A DNA stretch of 64,000 bases from Azadirachta indica (Eukaryota > Streptophyta > Magnoliopsida > Sapindales > Meliaceae): the NCBI GenBank assembly GCA_022749755.1, contig CM040444.1, positions 16,144,274 through 16,208,273 on the forward strand. The letters are read 5' to 3'. How positions within the stretch are numbered: position 1 is the first letter of the stretch; every line of letters begins with the position of its first letter. The notes below the pieces were generated by a model. The model saw only the letters and a program-made list of their open reading frames with translations, was not told where the DNA came from and did not search any database. The position numbers and the translations under genes were made by a program. Positions 49,099-61,589 of this stretch are shown here, one piece after another.

Positions 49099-52000
49099 CT
49101 AAGAAACTGAATGTCTTCTGTTTCTGGAAGGTGTGGATTTAGCTTCTTCCGGGATAGCAGAACCGGGACTTTCCGATGAATCTGACCCACTATTTTCACC
49201 TTGGCCTCCTTTGCTTGACCAGAGTTTTGTAAAAATCTTCTTGGACTTGAGCAACCCTTTCATTTTAGTAACAGCAGCCCTGTCGGTTCCATTTCTCTCA
49301 CTTCCTCCCAGTCCATTGCTCAATCTCAAGGCAGCTATCTCCGCTTTTAGGGCCTTCAGCTCCTCAGCTGTGGCCACGGCATCCCAATCTTCTTCTGGAT
49401 TGGTTGCCACAGACCTTGAGCTCCCATGAGAATTATTCTTTAAATCCTTAAGACCTTTAGGTAGGTCAGGAGTGCTACTACCTGATGAGGCAGCAACCCT
49501 AACTTGCTCAAAAAAGAGTACCTGGACAACCACACGTAATGGAAGTCTCTCATTCTGCACAGCATGCATGCATGCATCGACTGATAGCTTCCTGCAGTCC
49601 ATCAGCTTGCATATCTTCTTCCTTTCACTCTTGCTAATTCCTGGATGTTCCTGCATCACAGCATGGTTCAAGATGCAATCAGCAACTCTCTAACCGTGTC
49701 TAATTTTTTGTCACAACCAAAATACTAAAATTACAATCGTGTCCAAGAGCATCAATAGTGGAAACAGACTTCAACACGTAACACCCACCTGACTAATCTA
49801 GAGTGCAACATTGTATTCTATGATAATGCAAGAGCAGCATCTTGTAGATTACAAAAATACTAACTGGAAGTGAACCAAGAGTGAAAACTTTCAAAGAAGT
49901 ACCTTGAGGTACATGTCAATAGCCCGGTATAGCCCATCATGAGCAGGCCTCGAGATACTTGACACCATCTCAGCAAGATCAACAAACTTTGACAAGGGTA
50001 GATTAGGATCCTTTGCAACTTCAGCGAGGTATCCATCTATTAGTTTTGCCACCATTAGCTTGGAAGCAACAGATAAAATCCCCGGCTTTCTTATCTCTTG
50101 AACCTCGTGTTCTTCAGGCAACTCGATCTCAGCATTCTCATCTTGCATCAGAAACTCTTCAACTATTTTCTGTACTGTGTCAACATCATACATAGTACTT
50201 TGCCCTTCAGGTGCTCTTATCAATATATCATTTACAGATGCCTCCTCTAGTTGCTGTCCTATTCTTCGTACCAACTGCACCTTGACCATGTCTCCTGAAT
50301 CTACAATAATGGCTGCTTTCAACAACTTGAGCAAGAAACTGCAAGACACACTGCCTTTCTCTGCAGGCAGCAGCCTGATAATTGTATCAACAATTGATTG
50401 ATACTTCCCCATATTTCCAGATTGGATCATACCCTTGCTGAAACCTGACAACCTTCGATAAGCATAAGCTTTCAAGGCTTCTCCAATCACCTCATGAGAA
50501 AGTATTGCCTTGGTTTTAATATTCGTTATAACACGCTTATATAAATCAATCTCAAGCTCACTTAAGTCCTCAACCCACCAGTCCTTTGGCACTGCTCGGT
50601 TTCTGAGACCATTCCAGTTTGGATCATTGCCATTTTCCTCTGGAAGCTTCTTGCGGTTGTAGGTATACGACCAGTCAACTTTAGAGACATCAACACAGGC
50701 CCTGGTAGCTATGGCTTCAATGCAATGGCTGATTACTTTCAGATCCTCGGGCAGTGGTAACAAAGATTTGGATGTCTGTAGAACAATGATTGAATCTTTC
50801 CAGCTGTGGAAAATGCTAGAGCTAAGGAAGACATCAATTTTATAAATGAGGTTCCCTTTCTCAACAGTTTCATGCATTTCTAGGTACTCAGCGGCACATC
50901 GAGCTGCTACAACATTGTAAGCATTAAGGGTGACAGTCATGCCATAGCAAAATTTGGCACAAATCTCAAATGCAGAAGGCCCGCCAGGAATGTCAGAAAT
51001 GTCAACTTCATTGTTGGCTTCATTGGTGTTTGCTACCAACTTCTGCAAGCGGGCACTTTTTGACAGGAGAGGAAACTGTGCAGAAGATTTTTTTTTTTTA
51101 ATTTTATTAGTTTCAGATGATGAGCACATGCATAGCATATCAATTTTTCTTTATGCGTGTAGGCACATATATCAAATCTGGTGGCTTTCATATGTGAGCA
51201 AGAAGGATATTCATGATCACCCAACAGATTGAGCATCAGAGAACGCATAAGTAGTTATGCTTCATGAACTGCCATGAAGCAACTACATTGACATAGGTAT
51301 TGACACAAATAAAACAGAACACCTAGCAGTGCAGGAAAAAAAATTCTCTCTCCTTATTTGCTAAAGATTCCTTTTGAGTAGACATCATACCTTATGTAGG
51401 TGAAACTTTACATCACCGACAACAACAGTAACATCAGTGGCCAACTCACTTGTCACGTACCTGCAAATAGAACATGTTTCTACACTTTGTCACTAACATT
51501 TCTCCATAATAAACATAAATTAAACAAAAATATAAATAAATCAGGTCATTAAAGCTTTCTATGTGGGATGAAGGGTATCTAATTTCTTAATTCAATCTTC
51601 CATTTCAAAGCTTACTCAACTTCACAAGGTTATCAGAGATCACTATGAAAGTTACTTTATGCCCATATCAAAACACTGAAAGAGGGTGTTCTTATTGTTA
51701 TTTATTTCCTAGAATATTGACAACATTGCTAGACTTAGTGTCTGACTCTGAAAGTCATTTACTTGGACTTCTATGCATTCTCCTTTCCCAAGTCTTGATA
51801 TACTTTAGAAATAAGAAAAGGTAGGCATCTCCACTATCTCAACATATTTTATAGCCACTTTATCAGTTCTCAATTTCTTAGAAAATGACGTCCTCATCAG
51901 CAGTTTTAAGCTCCATAAGTTGGATGCCAATACCAGAAGACAGTAGAGGTATTTTAAGAAGTACATATGTAGCAACCAAAATCATGCCAATAAGGAGCAA

Positions 52001-53438
52001 GATACCTATATCTTTATTATTTTCAGCATAGAATTACTTGTGAATGTTGGAGACCAACAAAGCTGCAGCTTTAAGATCAAGTATAATAATTTGCTAATGC
52101 CACCACCACATACTCCGAACATTGAGGCCATCATGTTAGATATTTATGTCTAAACTGACCAAGCATCATAAATAATCGCTTTAACCAATATGATCAATCA
52201 AAAGCCAAGTTTGCATCAAAATGACATTCTAAAGTAGACCTCATACAGATAACTTAGAAAGTAAAACATCAAAGAACTGGAATCTAGAATTAATTTTTAG
52301 ATGAGCACTTTAGGTCATAATCCAGGGCCAGAAATTGTAAAAGAGGTTTACAATCACAATAGTCGAATTTACTGGCCAGCCTTCATAGAGGAGAAGACTA
52401 ATAATTTCTCTCTTTGTGCAACAGAAGCATAACATCGTTCTTCATATAATGCACATAGAAACAGAGAGGGTTGCCATACCTCAATACTTTTGTACCTAGT
52501 TCTAGGATAAATTCACAGACTTCTAATTCTGATTATAATCATTACATGATAAAAGAGTTTACAATCACAATAGTCAAATTTACTGGGCAGCTTTCCTAGA
52601 GGAGAAGAATGATAATTTCTTTGTTCCCTTCTACAGCTGAAGCAAAACAGTTGTTCTTGATATAATGCACATATAACAGACAGGGTGAGTATGCCTCATG
52701 TTACTTTTGTACCTAGTTCTGAGATAAATTCACAGACTTCTATTTCTGATCAACTTGCCTATCTGTAATTTTAGAAGAAAATATTGAACAGCAAAATCAC
52801 TACATAATAAAATCTTATATCCTTAATGATGTCAACCATCTTATGTTCAATGTCTTAAGATTCAAACACATTCAGGTAACAAGAAGGTGCTGTTTGATAC
52901 TTCAATTTGAGCTACCTGAAATCAATACTACAATTCTGTCACCCGTGACGGGAAAAGGAAGCCTACACAAGTTTCCAGAAAATACAGAACTTGAAAAGCA
53001 AAAAATAGTAGAAGTGGGAAAATTTCCTACTAGAGAATCAAGAAAATGGACCATAACTTTTTAAATCTCAAGGTTGCTGAAACTGGTCCCACTACTGTTA
53101 AGGTAGATACAGGTGCTTCAGAATGTAAGCCCCACATAAAAACTATTCTAAGGCAGGCAAAAGATTAAGGGGAAAAAATGATGTTCTACAAACGAGCTCA
53201 AATTTCATACAATCCATAAAGTTAAAATAAATAAAAGCCCCAGTTTAAGCAAACCGGTTGAAAAATACGCAAAGTTCTCAGTAACAAGCATATGCAAAAG
53301 GAACCCAAATGCATCAGCACAAAAGTAAGCAAGAAAAGAAAATGAATAATGAAAATAAGGCTCCGAGAGACCTCACCTAATGTCATTCCCATCATTCTGA
53401 AAGGAATCCGGCTTCGATCCAAGCTTCATAAACTTCAT
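49099..53438 (-). CDS. NPH3/RPT2-like (NRL) BTB protein
   Basis: Four exons on the minus strand (53438-53377, 51460-51391, 51075-49903, 49650-49099) give 618 residues. Residues 22-125 are the BTB/POZ domain ([50 protein letters not shown]). The NPH3 domain follows, about 190-460, beginning [19 protein letters not shown] and ending [20 protein letters not shown] and [19 protein letters not shown] short coiled coil follows ([16 protein letters not shown]). NRL proteins are adaptors for CUL3 ubiquitin ligases or plasma-membrane scaffolds; NPH3 and RPT2 act with phototropins. This one resembles the At1g30440 subgroup, whose role is less known. The C-terminus ends RNRRHSVS, with a Ser third from the end. 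Intron 1 is 1.9 kb and contains a tandem duplication. Complete. Confidence 0.95.
52339..52765. repeat. About 212-bp tandem duplication in intron 1 of the NPH3-like gene
   Basis: Copy 1 starts AAAAGAGGTTTACAATCACA at 52339; copy 2 starts AAAAGAGTTTACAATCACAA at 52551. Shared blocks in order include GAGGAGAAGA, ATATAATGCACATA, and TTTTGTACCTAGTTCT followed by ATAAATTCACAGACTTCTA. Confidence 0.85.
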
Positions 53439-55100
53439 CTTGCCAAGCAAATGATCTGCTTCTCCTCTGATACCTCAAAGACAGACCTTTCTCACAGCTC
53501 TGCCGACCACTTCTTCAAATCAAATACCTCACACTCGCTACAGCATAACACCAGTAAAACACACATTACCATAACCGAGGAAAATTTTCCAGGAATGGAA
53601 TGGGAATTTCCCAGTTGTGGGGACCAAATTTGTGAATGACCAACTCTTTGTGCTTAAAGAGAGTGAAGGATCTAAAAGAAGGCTAAGGATATATGCCTTT
53701 TAAGTGTATGACCGAATCTTGACAGCAATCGAGGCAGGGAGTCCAAGTAAGATAAAGGAATAGATAACTGGGGCAAGATTGGGAGTTTTGAGTAATTTTT
53801 TAACAAAAGGTTCTCTTGAATGGGAAGAGAGCCAAAGAAGAGGTTGTTTCCTTGGTCGGCGGCAAAGCCCACGGAGCTCGGGCTCACTCAGTTAGCTCAG
53901 GAGACATAGCCAACAGACTCTCAACACTAAATAATAATCAGTATAACAATAAACAATTCTCAAAACTCAGAGACACCCCACTAGCACAAATCTGACTCCA
54001 CCTCACTAACTATTTATTTATCATTTGAGTTCTGATTACTCTGTTTATTTGTTTTCCCTTTAAAAAAAGCTTATAAAGATTCATGCCACCAAGACTAATT
54101 GAGTTACTTTAAAGCTTAGGTTCCAAACTTGACTCTATAAATCAATATTTATAATTATGTATTTATATAGTGTTTTTCTAACCGTTGAAGCTTGAAAACC
54201 TGCCACGGAAAAACAGCATCTCGGTATCAGCTTAGGAAACCACCAAAACGGTAGACAACAAGCATCTACTTTTATATGGGAATAAATGAGTGAGATCACG
54301 AAAGAAAGTATAGTATTAATTAACAATCAAACATTAACTACCAACAAGAAAATCGCTAAAAATTGAAGTGTAATCAGAAAAATCTACCAGAATATTCACG
54401 TAAGTCTAGTTAAATAATCAGCTAAATGATCATATTCTACTGTTATAATAAATGTAAACCCTAAAACCCCACATGAAGAAATATGTCCATGATCAAGTAT
54501 CAAGTTGGTTAAACAAGAAGACAGTCTCCAAAAGCCACTCTCCGTGAAAAACACAACAAAAGCCAAGACCCAATTTATCAAATCTGCAAATCCATGAACA
54601 GTGCTTCCTATCTTCTAGCTCCAGTGTAAAAATAAAACAAACCCATCTTAGAAATCAGAAACATCAACAAAACCCACAATAAAACAATAAAAATCTAAAG
54701 AACAAAAAACAAACCTTACCAAGAAATCTACACCCCAATTACTGTATTCTGGCTTGTTTCACTATACTAATCGAAGAACAGTGACATTACAAATGGGGCC
54801 ATGCATCATGAGTGTTAAACCCACCAAAACAAACAAATTTACCCAAAACCCACCAAAACCGAAAGCTAAAGTAACCAGTATCCACTAGTATCCATCAGTG
54901 AATGAGCTGTTTTTTCCAGTTTCAGGCCCTTAAGTTACAGCAAAGAACCGGAATCATTTAGGTTTTTGCACTAAAAGTAAGTACTTAGAAATGTTTTATC
55001 AGTCTTTTAAGTACCAACATTACTATTACTTTATGCAACAAAAAAGAAAAAGAAAAATGTTAACTTTCCTTGTTTGGAGTAATGATGTGAGTTGTGAGAA
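53439..55100. other. Promoter and leader region of the NPH3-like gene
   Basis: No gene is supported. An open minus-strand frame at 53672-53887 has no recognisable features and may lie in the leader. The plus strand is A/C-rich to about 54850. Confidence 0.45.
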
Positions 55101-58100
55101 AGTAAAAATTGAAAATTCATTCAATTTTGGGACGTTTTAGAGTGACTATGTTGCTCAATTATGCACGCCAAAACTGACAACAGGGCTTTCTTGTTGGCGC
55201 TCCTTTTATTAAATGACACCCCCTTTACTTGCATCCTAATTAACCCCATCACCCGTTACTCATTTATTTATTTTCATTGCAGAAGAACTGAAAACTTGTC
55301 TCACGAGTCACATTGTGGAGAAACTGGCATATGACGTGAATTCCAAGTTCAGTTTGTCTTCAAAATGAGAGTTTGTTTAAAATTATTTTAGGATTTTCTA
55401 CGATGCCAAAAATGGATTAATTCAAAAGTTGACATGCATAGTAAATGAATGCTTTCTCGTTTTGTATTTATCTAATTCATTGTGCTTCAATCTGGACCAT
55501 GCATTCATGCTCAAAATTCAGGCATAGCAGCCTTGGCTGTTATAGTTTTATAGATTCTTCTTCATGATGAGATAGAACTGATCAGTTTCTTAAATAGCCA
55601 AACCTAACATCCTGTAATTAATGCTTGCACTCTGTGTGTTAAATCATAAATATGGATTTTCAGCTCACCTTGCTTTCGATCACTGTAATATTATTTTAAC
55701 TTTTGCTTTCCTCCTGTTTTAGTTACTGGATTTGACAGCATAATCTGTTCATTCACATATGAGTACGAGTAAAAGGTTATTATTATATACTATTGTTAAA
55801 GGCTTTGTTTGATTATTTAAATAATGGCATAGTTTCAAAGAGATTCTTCATCAGCAATGACGTCTTACACACTTGCATGTGCTGAGACAGAGAGAGAGAG
55901 AGCAGCCAAATATCGGCATTCACATTTTTGGCTGAAGCAAGCAGCAGCTGGACCAGATTAGCTAGACTACAGACTTGTATCTGATATATATTACAGATGC
56001 CAAGAATCCTGTTGCCCATTCATAATCACCATGAAAAACAGCATATGATGTTCATTATCAAATTGTCAATAAAAAACATTTTATATTCCCCAAATAGCAC
56101 ATCCCTATAAATGTGCTAGATTTCTTTAACTCTAAATTTTAAGAGTTTCTTAGACGGTGTTGACACTACTACATCATTGTATCACCATCTAATTACATGT
56201 CATCGCGTGATATTCTGCTTACTTAGCAATAAGCTTATATATGATAGTGTGTGATAATGGAATTACACAAGACTTCTCCTAAATTTATTGTTAAAATGGC
56301 ATATACATATCGATAATTAAAAAACGAAAAATCCTTCTAAGCCATTAGAAGAAGGTGCTAATTCAAACAGTCCAAACTTTGAGTCATTGCTGACTGTAAC
56401 TGTATGGCTATGAAGTATGAAGATATATAATTAATGCTAAATATTCTATCTTAATTAAAGGGAAGAAAAGAAAGGGATTCCTTAAGAAACACATGATTCC
56501 TTATTCTCTGAGCCAAATCTTTAGACTGGTAAAAGAAGATTATTAGTTAGACAGGCAGAATTAGCCGTGGGTTGAGCAGGGGTTGTTTTTAATTTCGATG
56601 AGAAATAGTCAACGACTTTTGCCTAACTTTGATTATTAGAATCTCAAAAGAGAATATTAAGTAATAACTTTCATATCTTAATTGCATTCATATATATATG
56701 TATATATGTATATATGTATATACGTATTCCTACTCTCTAGAGAAAGAGGTTCCTAAGCTCATCAACTTTTGACCCCTTACATAACAACTCTTCAATTATT
56801 TGTATTGGCATGCTTGATTAATTACCTAAATTTGACGCGTTTATTAATTTTTTCTCAATTTTTTTAATACAAATTAGTGCACTTTTTGCTGAAAAGTCTA
56901 CGTCATCTAATATTTACCAGAGATTAGGTGAGTTTGTCACTCGATCAAAAGAAGTTACCTTTTAAAAGTTGTTTCTTGATCAAAATGAACATTTGACACA
57001 TCTTATTTTTATGTATAAACTCCTCCGGAAACTGAATGGAGCAAATTTCGAATCTCAAATTTACTTTTATGGCTCAACCAACTCACTCCCATGTACCAAA
57101 ACCGTCATAGTGATACCAATATCTTTTCACAGCTTGCATCATATCCCTAATATTGAGGAGAATCATCTCAACACCTACTACTAATTGCTGAGTGTCTCCA
57201 ACTATGCCAATTGCCAGGTATACAGTTAAAAGAAACAACTCATGGGAGAGACGATGTAAGAACAGTACCTAGCTAGAGTGAGGGTGAGAGAACCCCACAA
57301 ATACTGGCTAAATGCCTCAGATCATATTCTTCTGTAAGATCACAAATTATTAGCTTGCAAATTAGTACTTTTTGCTTTATAAATAAATTAAAAATAGTAA
57401 TGCACATGGCCACCAATATTATTAGCAATATATATAAATGTAAATCTACCCCAGATCAATCTATCTCCATAAATAGCGCCTTCTTCTTTTTCCTTTACTT
57501 TTATTACATATAAATATAGAGCTTTTTAACTTCACAGAAATTAACAGATACCCTAATCATAGCTACCATCAGCCTCAATATTTTGGCAAGTACTTATACC
57601 AATCGATGAATATCGTTTGATCAGATGATCAAATGGCATGCATGCATTAAACTATGGGGGGATCGTGGATGAATCATCGGCTGCATTGCTCTGTTTTTAA
57701 TTGCATGCATTAATTAATTTTATTTTATATAATTATCAAGATTTGGTTTGGAGTTTGGACCGTCACCATTATATATTTTATCATCTCTTCCCATGCTTTC
57801 GTTTGTTTACCGATCAGAAACCGATTAGATCAACATTAATTTAAAGTATTATATATTTAATACTGAAAAAGGTACAAATAAGGCTAATTAATATGCATGC
57901 ATGCAGATTGCATGAGAGACTCACCAATTTTTAAAACTTTTTGGGTCTGAGTAATTAATAAGTAAGCAATTTATTATTTATTTTTATATATATCAAGCTT
58001 TTTAGTCTATTGGTGGAGCTCAACTCAAGAATTACTTTCATGAATTTATTTAATCTTTTAATTAGGGTCTAAGAATAGGCCGAAAGGTATTTATATTATA

Positions 58101-58115
58101 TTGTTTCGTTAAAAT
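55101..58115. other. Intergenic, no gene seen
   Basis: AT-rich with short TATA/TGTA runs (56690-56722) and scattered GCATGC motifs near 57640-57910. No reading frame is convincing. Confidence 0.5.
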
Positions 58116-58117
58116 AA

Positions 58118-58174
58118 AATAATAATAATAAATAATAATAATAATAATAATAAATAATAATAATAATAATAATA
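58118..58174. repeat. (AAT)n microsatellite, imperfect
   Basis: AAT triplets interrupted twice by AAAT. Confidence 0.9.
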
Positions 58175-59838
58175 ATTAACAAAAGAAGAAGAATATGCAT
58201 TATCCAATTGCATATAATTATGGCAAAAACTGAAAGGCTTTACAAAAGTTAACAAAAAGGCTACACCAATTTTAATTGCTTCCCAAGGTCGGCTTGCTTT
58301 TTCATCTTCATTCTTTCCATCCATTTTAAACATCATCAAATGTCAATCTTTAAGCCAATACTTTTCATTGTTATTTATATTATTAATTAATTATTTGATA
58401 TTCTCATTATTATTTATCCTTTACTACTCTCTTCTCCTATCCACAGTATCAAATGAACCCAAGTTTTTTTGCCTATCGAATACCCAAAGATACATGTAAT
58501 ATATAGTTCTCTAAAAGTTTGGTCCTTGGTTGTATATATATAGAGTACAGATTAAAATACGAGAGATAAATTATATAAAATGGATTAGCTTAGCTAGTCT
58601 ACAATTTATACAAGGACTACATATATCATTATAGTTATTATAGTTTTATTAAAATGAAAATTTTGGTGATACGAAGATATAGCTATTGCCTTCTAATTTT
58701 GGGTAGGATGTTGACATGAAGAGGAAAGAATTGCGAATGCAATGAAGATTGAATAAATTTGGAGGAATTAATGTTCTAATTAATTTCTAACAAAACAAAG
58801 CCGCACTATGAAAAGGGAATAATTCTGATCTTTATACAAGCTTGTAGCTTTCTGGCAGCCCAATTGTTTGATGACAAACAAGTGCGTGGGCCAAAGGCTT
58901 TTGCTTTTCGGCTTCGCCAGAAGTGCTTTTGTTAAAATGATGATTAAGGCTTCTGAGTTCTAACTAAACCAAACCATGAATGAATGAACGAAAAGTTGTA
59001 AAAGCAGCCCGAAGTTAACTATATTAGTTAGCCTGCATGCATTTGTTCATACTGGGCGTTGGTGCCTTTCGAAAGTGTTTTCAACTTTTGACAAAAAGTG
59101 TTTTCAACTTTTGACAAAAAGTGCTTTCATTTAATCAAAGTTATTATTTTATTTATCTATGTTCTAATATTCCAATAAAATAAGTTTGAAAGTGATTATT
59201 TTTATTTAGAAGCACAATTAAGAGTACGTATATTCAAGCAATTTTTTCAATTCCTGATTTTAAAAAAAAAAAAAAAGGGTAATACTATTTAAACTCTTTA
59301 AGTTTTTGTATTTTATAAATAACAAAAGAGTAAATGACAAGTTTTAAGATTTGATCAATTAATCTTGTCAATTTTAAAAAAGTCTGAATCCATCAATTTG
59401 TATTATATGTTTAGATGAAAAAATGAGTTTTTATTGTTATATCATGCTGACTATTAATGTATGCCTATATGGTTTAAAATGTCAACATTGAAATTATATT
59501 CTAATTTATTGTTTTGCTACTATTGATGGATGAAAATGTTATTTTACCCTGTTAATGAAAATTATAGACGTGTTAGCAAGACAGCATAGCATATATAGAA
59601 AGATGAATGAAAGAGGATTAGGCTACCGAACAAATAAAATAGAATCGATCCAATGTTATATATAAAGATCTATCAAAGAGACACGTGTCGTTAATAATGA
59701 TGGCATTGGACTTGGACAAAGCAGCAGCCGCTACATAATAAATATGAACATGCCATGAGAAGACAATAATGTACATACCTATATATAAAATGGCAAACAT
59801 GAAACAACACACAATTCAAACCAAATCTCTAATCAACC
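58175..59838. other. Intergenic, no gene seen
   Basis: AT-rich. Includes a 25-bp direct duplication near 59070-59122 (AGTGTTTTCAACTTTTGACA and following bases, twice, the next AGTGCTTTC being a partial third). Confidence 0.5.
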
Positions 59839-60000
59839 GTCGCAAATCATTCAATGTCATTCATGTGAACATATGGATTAGCTAATAATCACCAAAATCT
59901 TTTAGCAAAAAAATAATATGTCGCAAATCATTCAATGTCATTCATGTGAACATATGGATTAGCTAATAATCACCAAAATCTTTTAGCAAAAAAATAAGAT
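59839..60000. repeat. Near-perfect 81-bp tandem duplication
   Basis: The unit starting GTCGCAAATCATTCAATGTC at 59839 recurs at 59920, with differences visible only at the very ends (AATAATATG against AATAAGATG). Confidence 0.95.
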
Positions 60001-61345
60001 GTTGCCAAGTTAATATATATATATATATATATATTGGCAAGCTTGTTGAAAGGATTAGAGCGAATTGATTCTTAATATTATTTTAAGGAGGGTCTTGAGA
60101 TGTGTTCTTTTCACCAACTCGTTATGCTATACTTATCTATCCACTTCGTCAATTACCAGAAACCCTTTTTCTTAAATTATTTTTGAGAATAATGAGTAGG
60201 CTTTTTTTTAGAAAAAAAAATGAAAAAAAATTGGGTCAAAACCTGTAGTCTATCCTTGAGGTTGAATTTTTGGACTTGGGTTGCCTAGGACATACAATAC
60301 AAGTACCCAACAACTCAAGACCAGTTTCACACATTTTTAAATCTCTAACTCTAGTATAGCTTGAACTTGTCAAAATCATAAAGGGATACTCACATCGGGA
60401 TTCCTCTTTTCATTTTTTCACAATTATGGACAAAGCATGACCATTTACATCAAACAAGTCCCTAACCCAACCCTGTAGTAACCCAGCAACCCAGCAACCC
60501 TAACTCATATCATATGAGAATTACTAGAATACGCTTTAGTATTAAGGTTCATAAGACCACTGGACGGTGACTCTTTTCCTTTCGCAGTCAGTTTCACTTA
60601 ATCACAATAGGGACGTATTTGATAGGAAAAGATAAATGATGTTATCTTCGAAAAATAAAAAACGATTGGAGATCTGAAGGTTATTCCCAATTCATACCGC
60701 CCACGTTATATAGCAGTTGAAAAATAAAATGAATAGAGACCAAATTAGAAACTAAAACACAAGAAGCAAGAATAATCATTTTCGAAGACAAGAATGGGTG
60801 TGTTTAGTAATTATTTCATGTGTCCATTTACATTTACATTTACATTTACATTGACATTGACAGACGGATTTTAACTTGCTGACAACAGTAAGTAAAATAG
60901 GCTGCCTGCCTGCCTACCAAATTGGAGCGCCGCCGTAATTAACCGAGTAGCTTCTTTCAATCAGTGTACTTAGACAAAAGTATTTATATAAATTAACTTC
61001 AATGAATCACGTTAAGCTGACTCATATATATCAGGTAAAATTTTTTATTAATATTATATTAAAAAATTTTTTTTACAAATTTTAATTAGATAATATTTTA
61101 TCTTCACGTGTAAAATAAAAATTTATTTAAATTTTAATATAATAAATAAGAGTTTTTAAAAATAAAAAGTTACTTTGTTAACTGAAGCAGTAAGATTGGA
61201 AGGTTGGATTCCACGTAGCCCGAGCGGTTAGTCTAAAGACTACTTTGAATGAACAAGAAGAAGAAGAAGAAGAAGATGGCTCACAGTTGCACCCACTTAT
61301 CTAACTGCTTTGTTATAATATATATTGTTCTGTTGGGTCAGCATT

Positions 61346-61348
<3 letters not shown>
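60001..61348. other. Intergenic, no gene seen
   Basis: Contains (AT)n at 60016-60036, a (CATTTA)n run at 60825-60860 and (AAG)n at 61256-61276. No coding region is supported. Confidence 0.5.
60825..60860. repeat. (CATTTA)n hexanucleotide repeat
   Basis: Four CATTTA units followed by two CATTGA variants. Confidence 0.85.

Positions 61349-61397
<49 letters not shown>
61349..61397. repeat. Compound (TG)n(TA)n microsatellite
   Basis: About 16 TG units, then about 8 TA units. Confidence 0.9.
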
Positions 61398-61565
61398 CAC
61401 AGTAGCTCAGCTAGTTTCTTTCTTTAAAGTTTTGGTCACGTTGTTGCATTTAATTGTCATGATTTATGGGCACTGATGGTGGAGTACTAATTACGTGGTG
61501 CGGTGCTGATGAATTACTTGGAAAGTTCCGACGCATAGACCCAAAAAAGGGTGCATGCCCGCCAA

Positions 61566-61589
61566 GCCTAGCCTAGCCTAGCCTAGCCT
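61566..61589. repeat. (GCCTA)n pentanucleotide repeat
   Basis: Four GCCTA units in a row followed by GCCTG. Confidence 0.85.

Noticed and set aside
61205..61245. A tRNA-like segment (GCCCGAGCGGTTAGTC)
   Set aside because: Only a D-arm-like piece is present; no anticodon arm, T-arm or acceptor stem follows.
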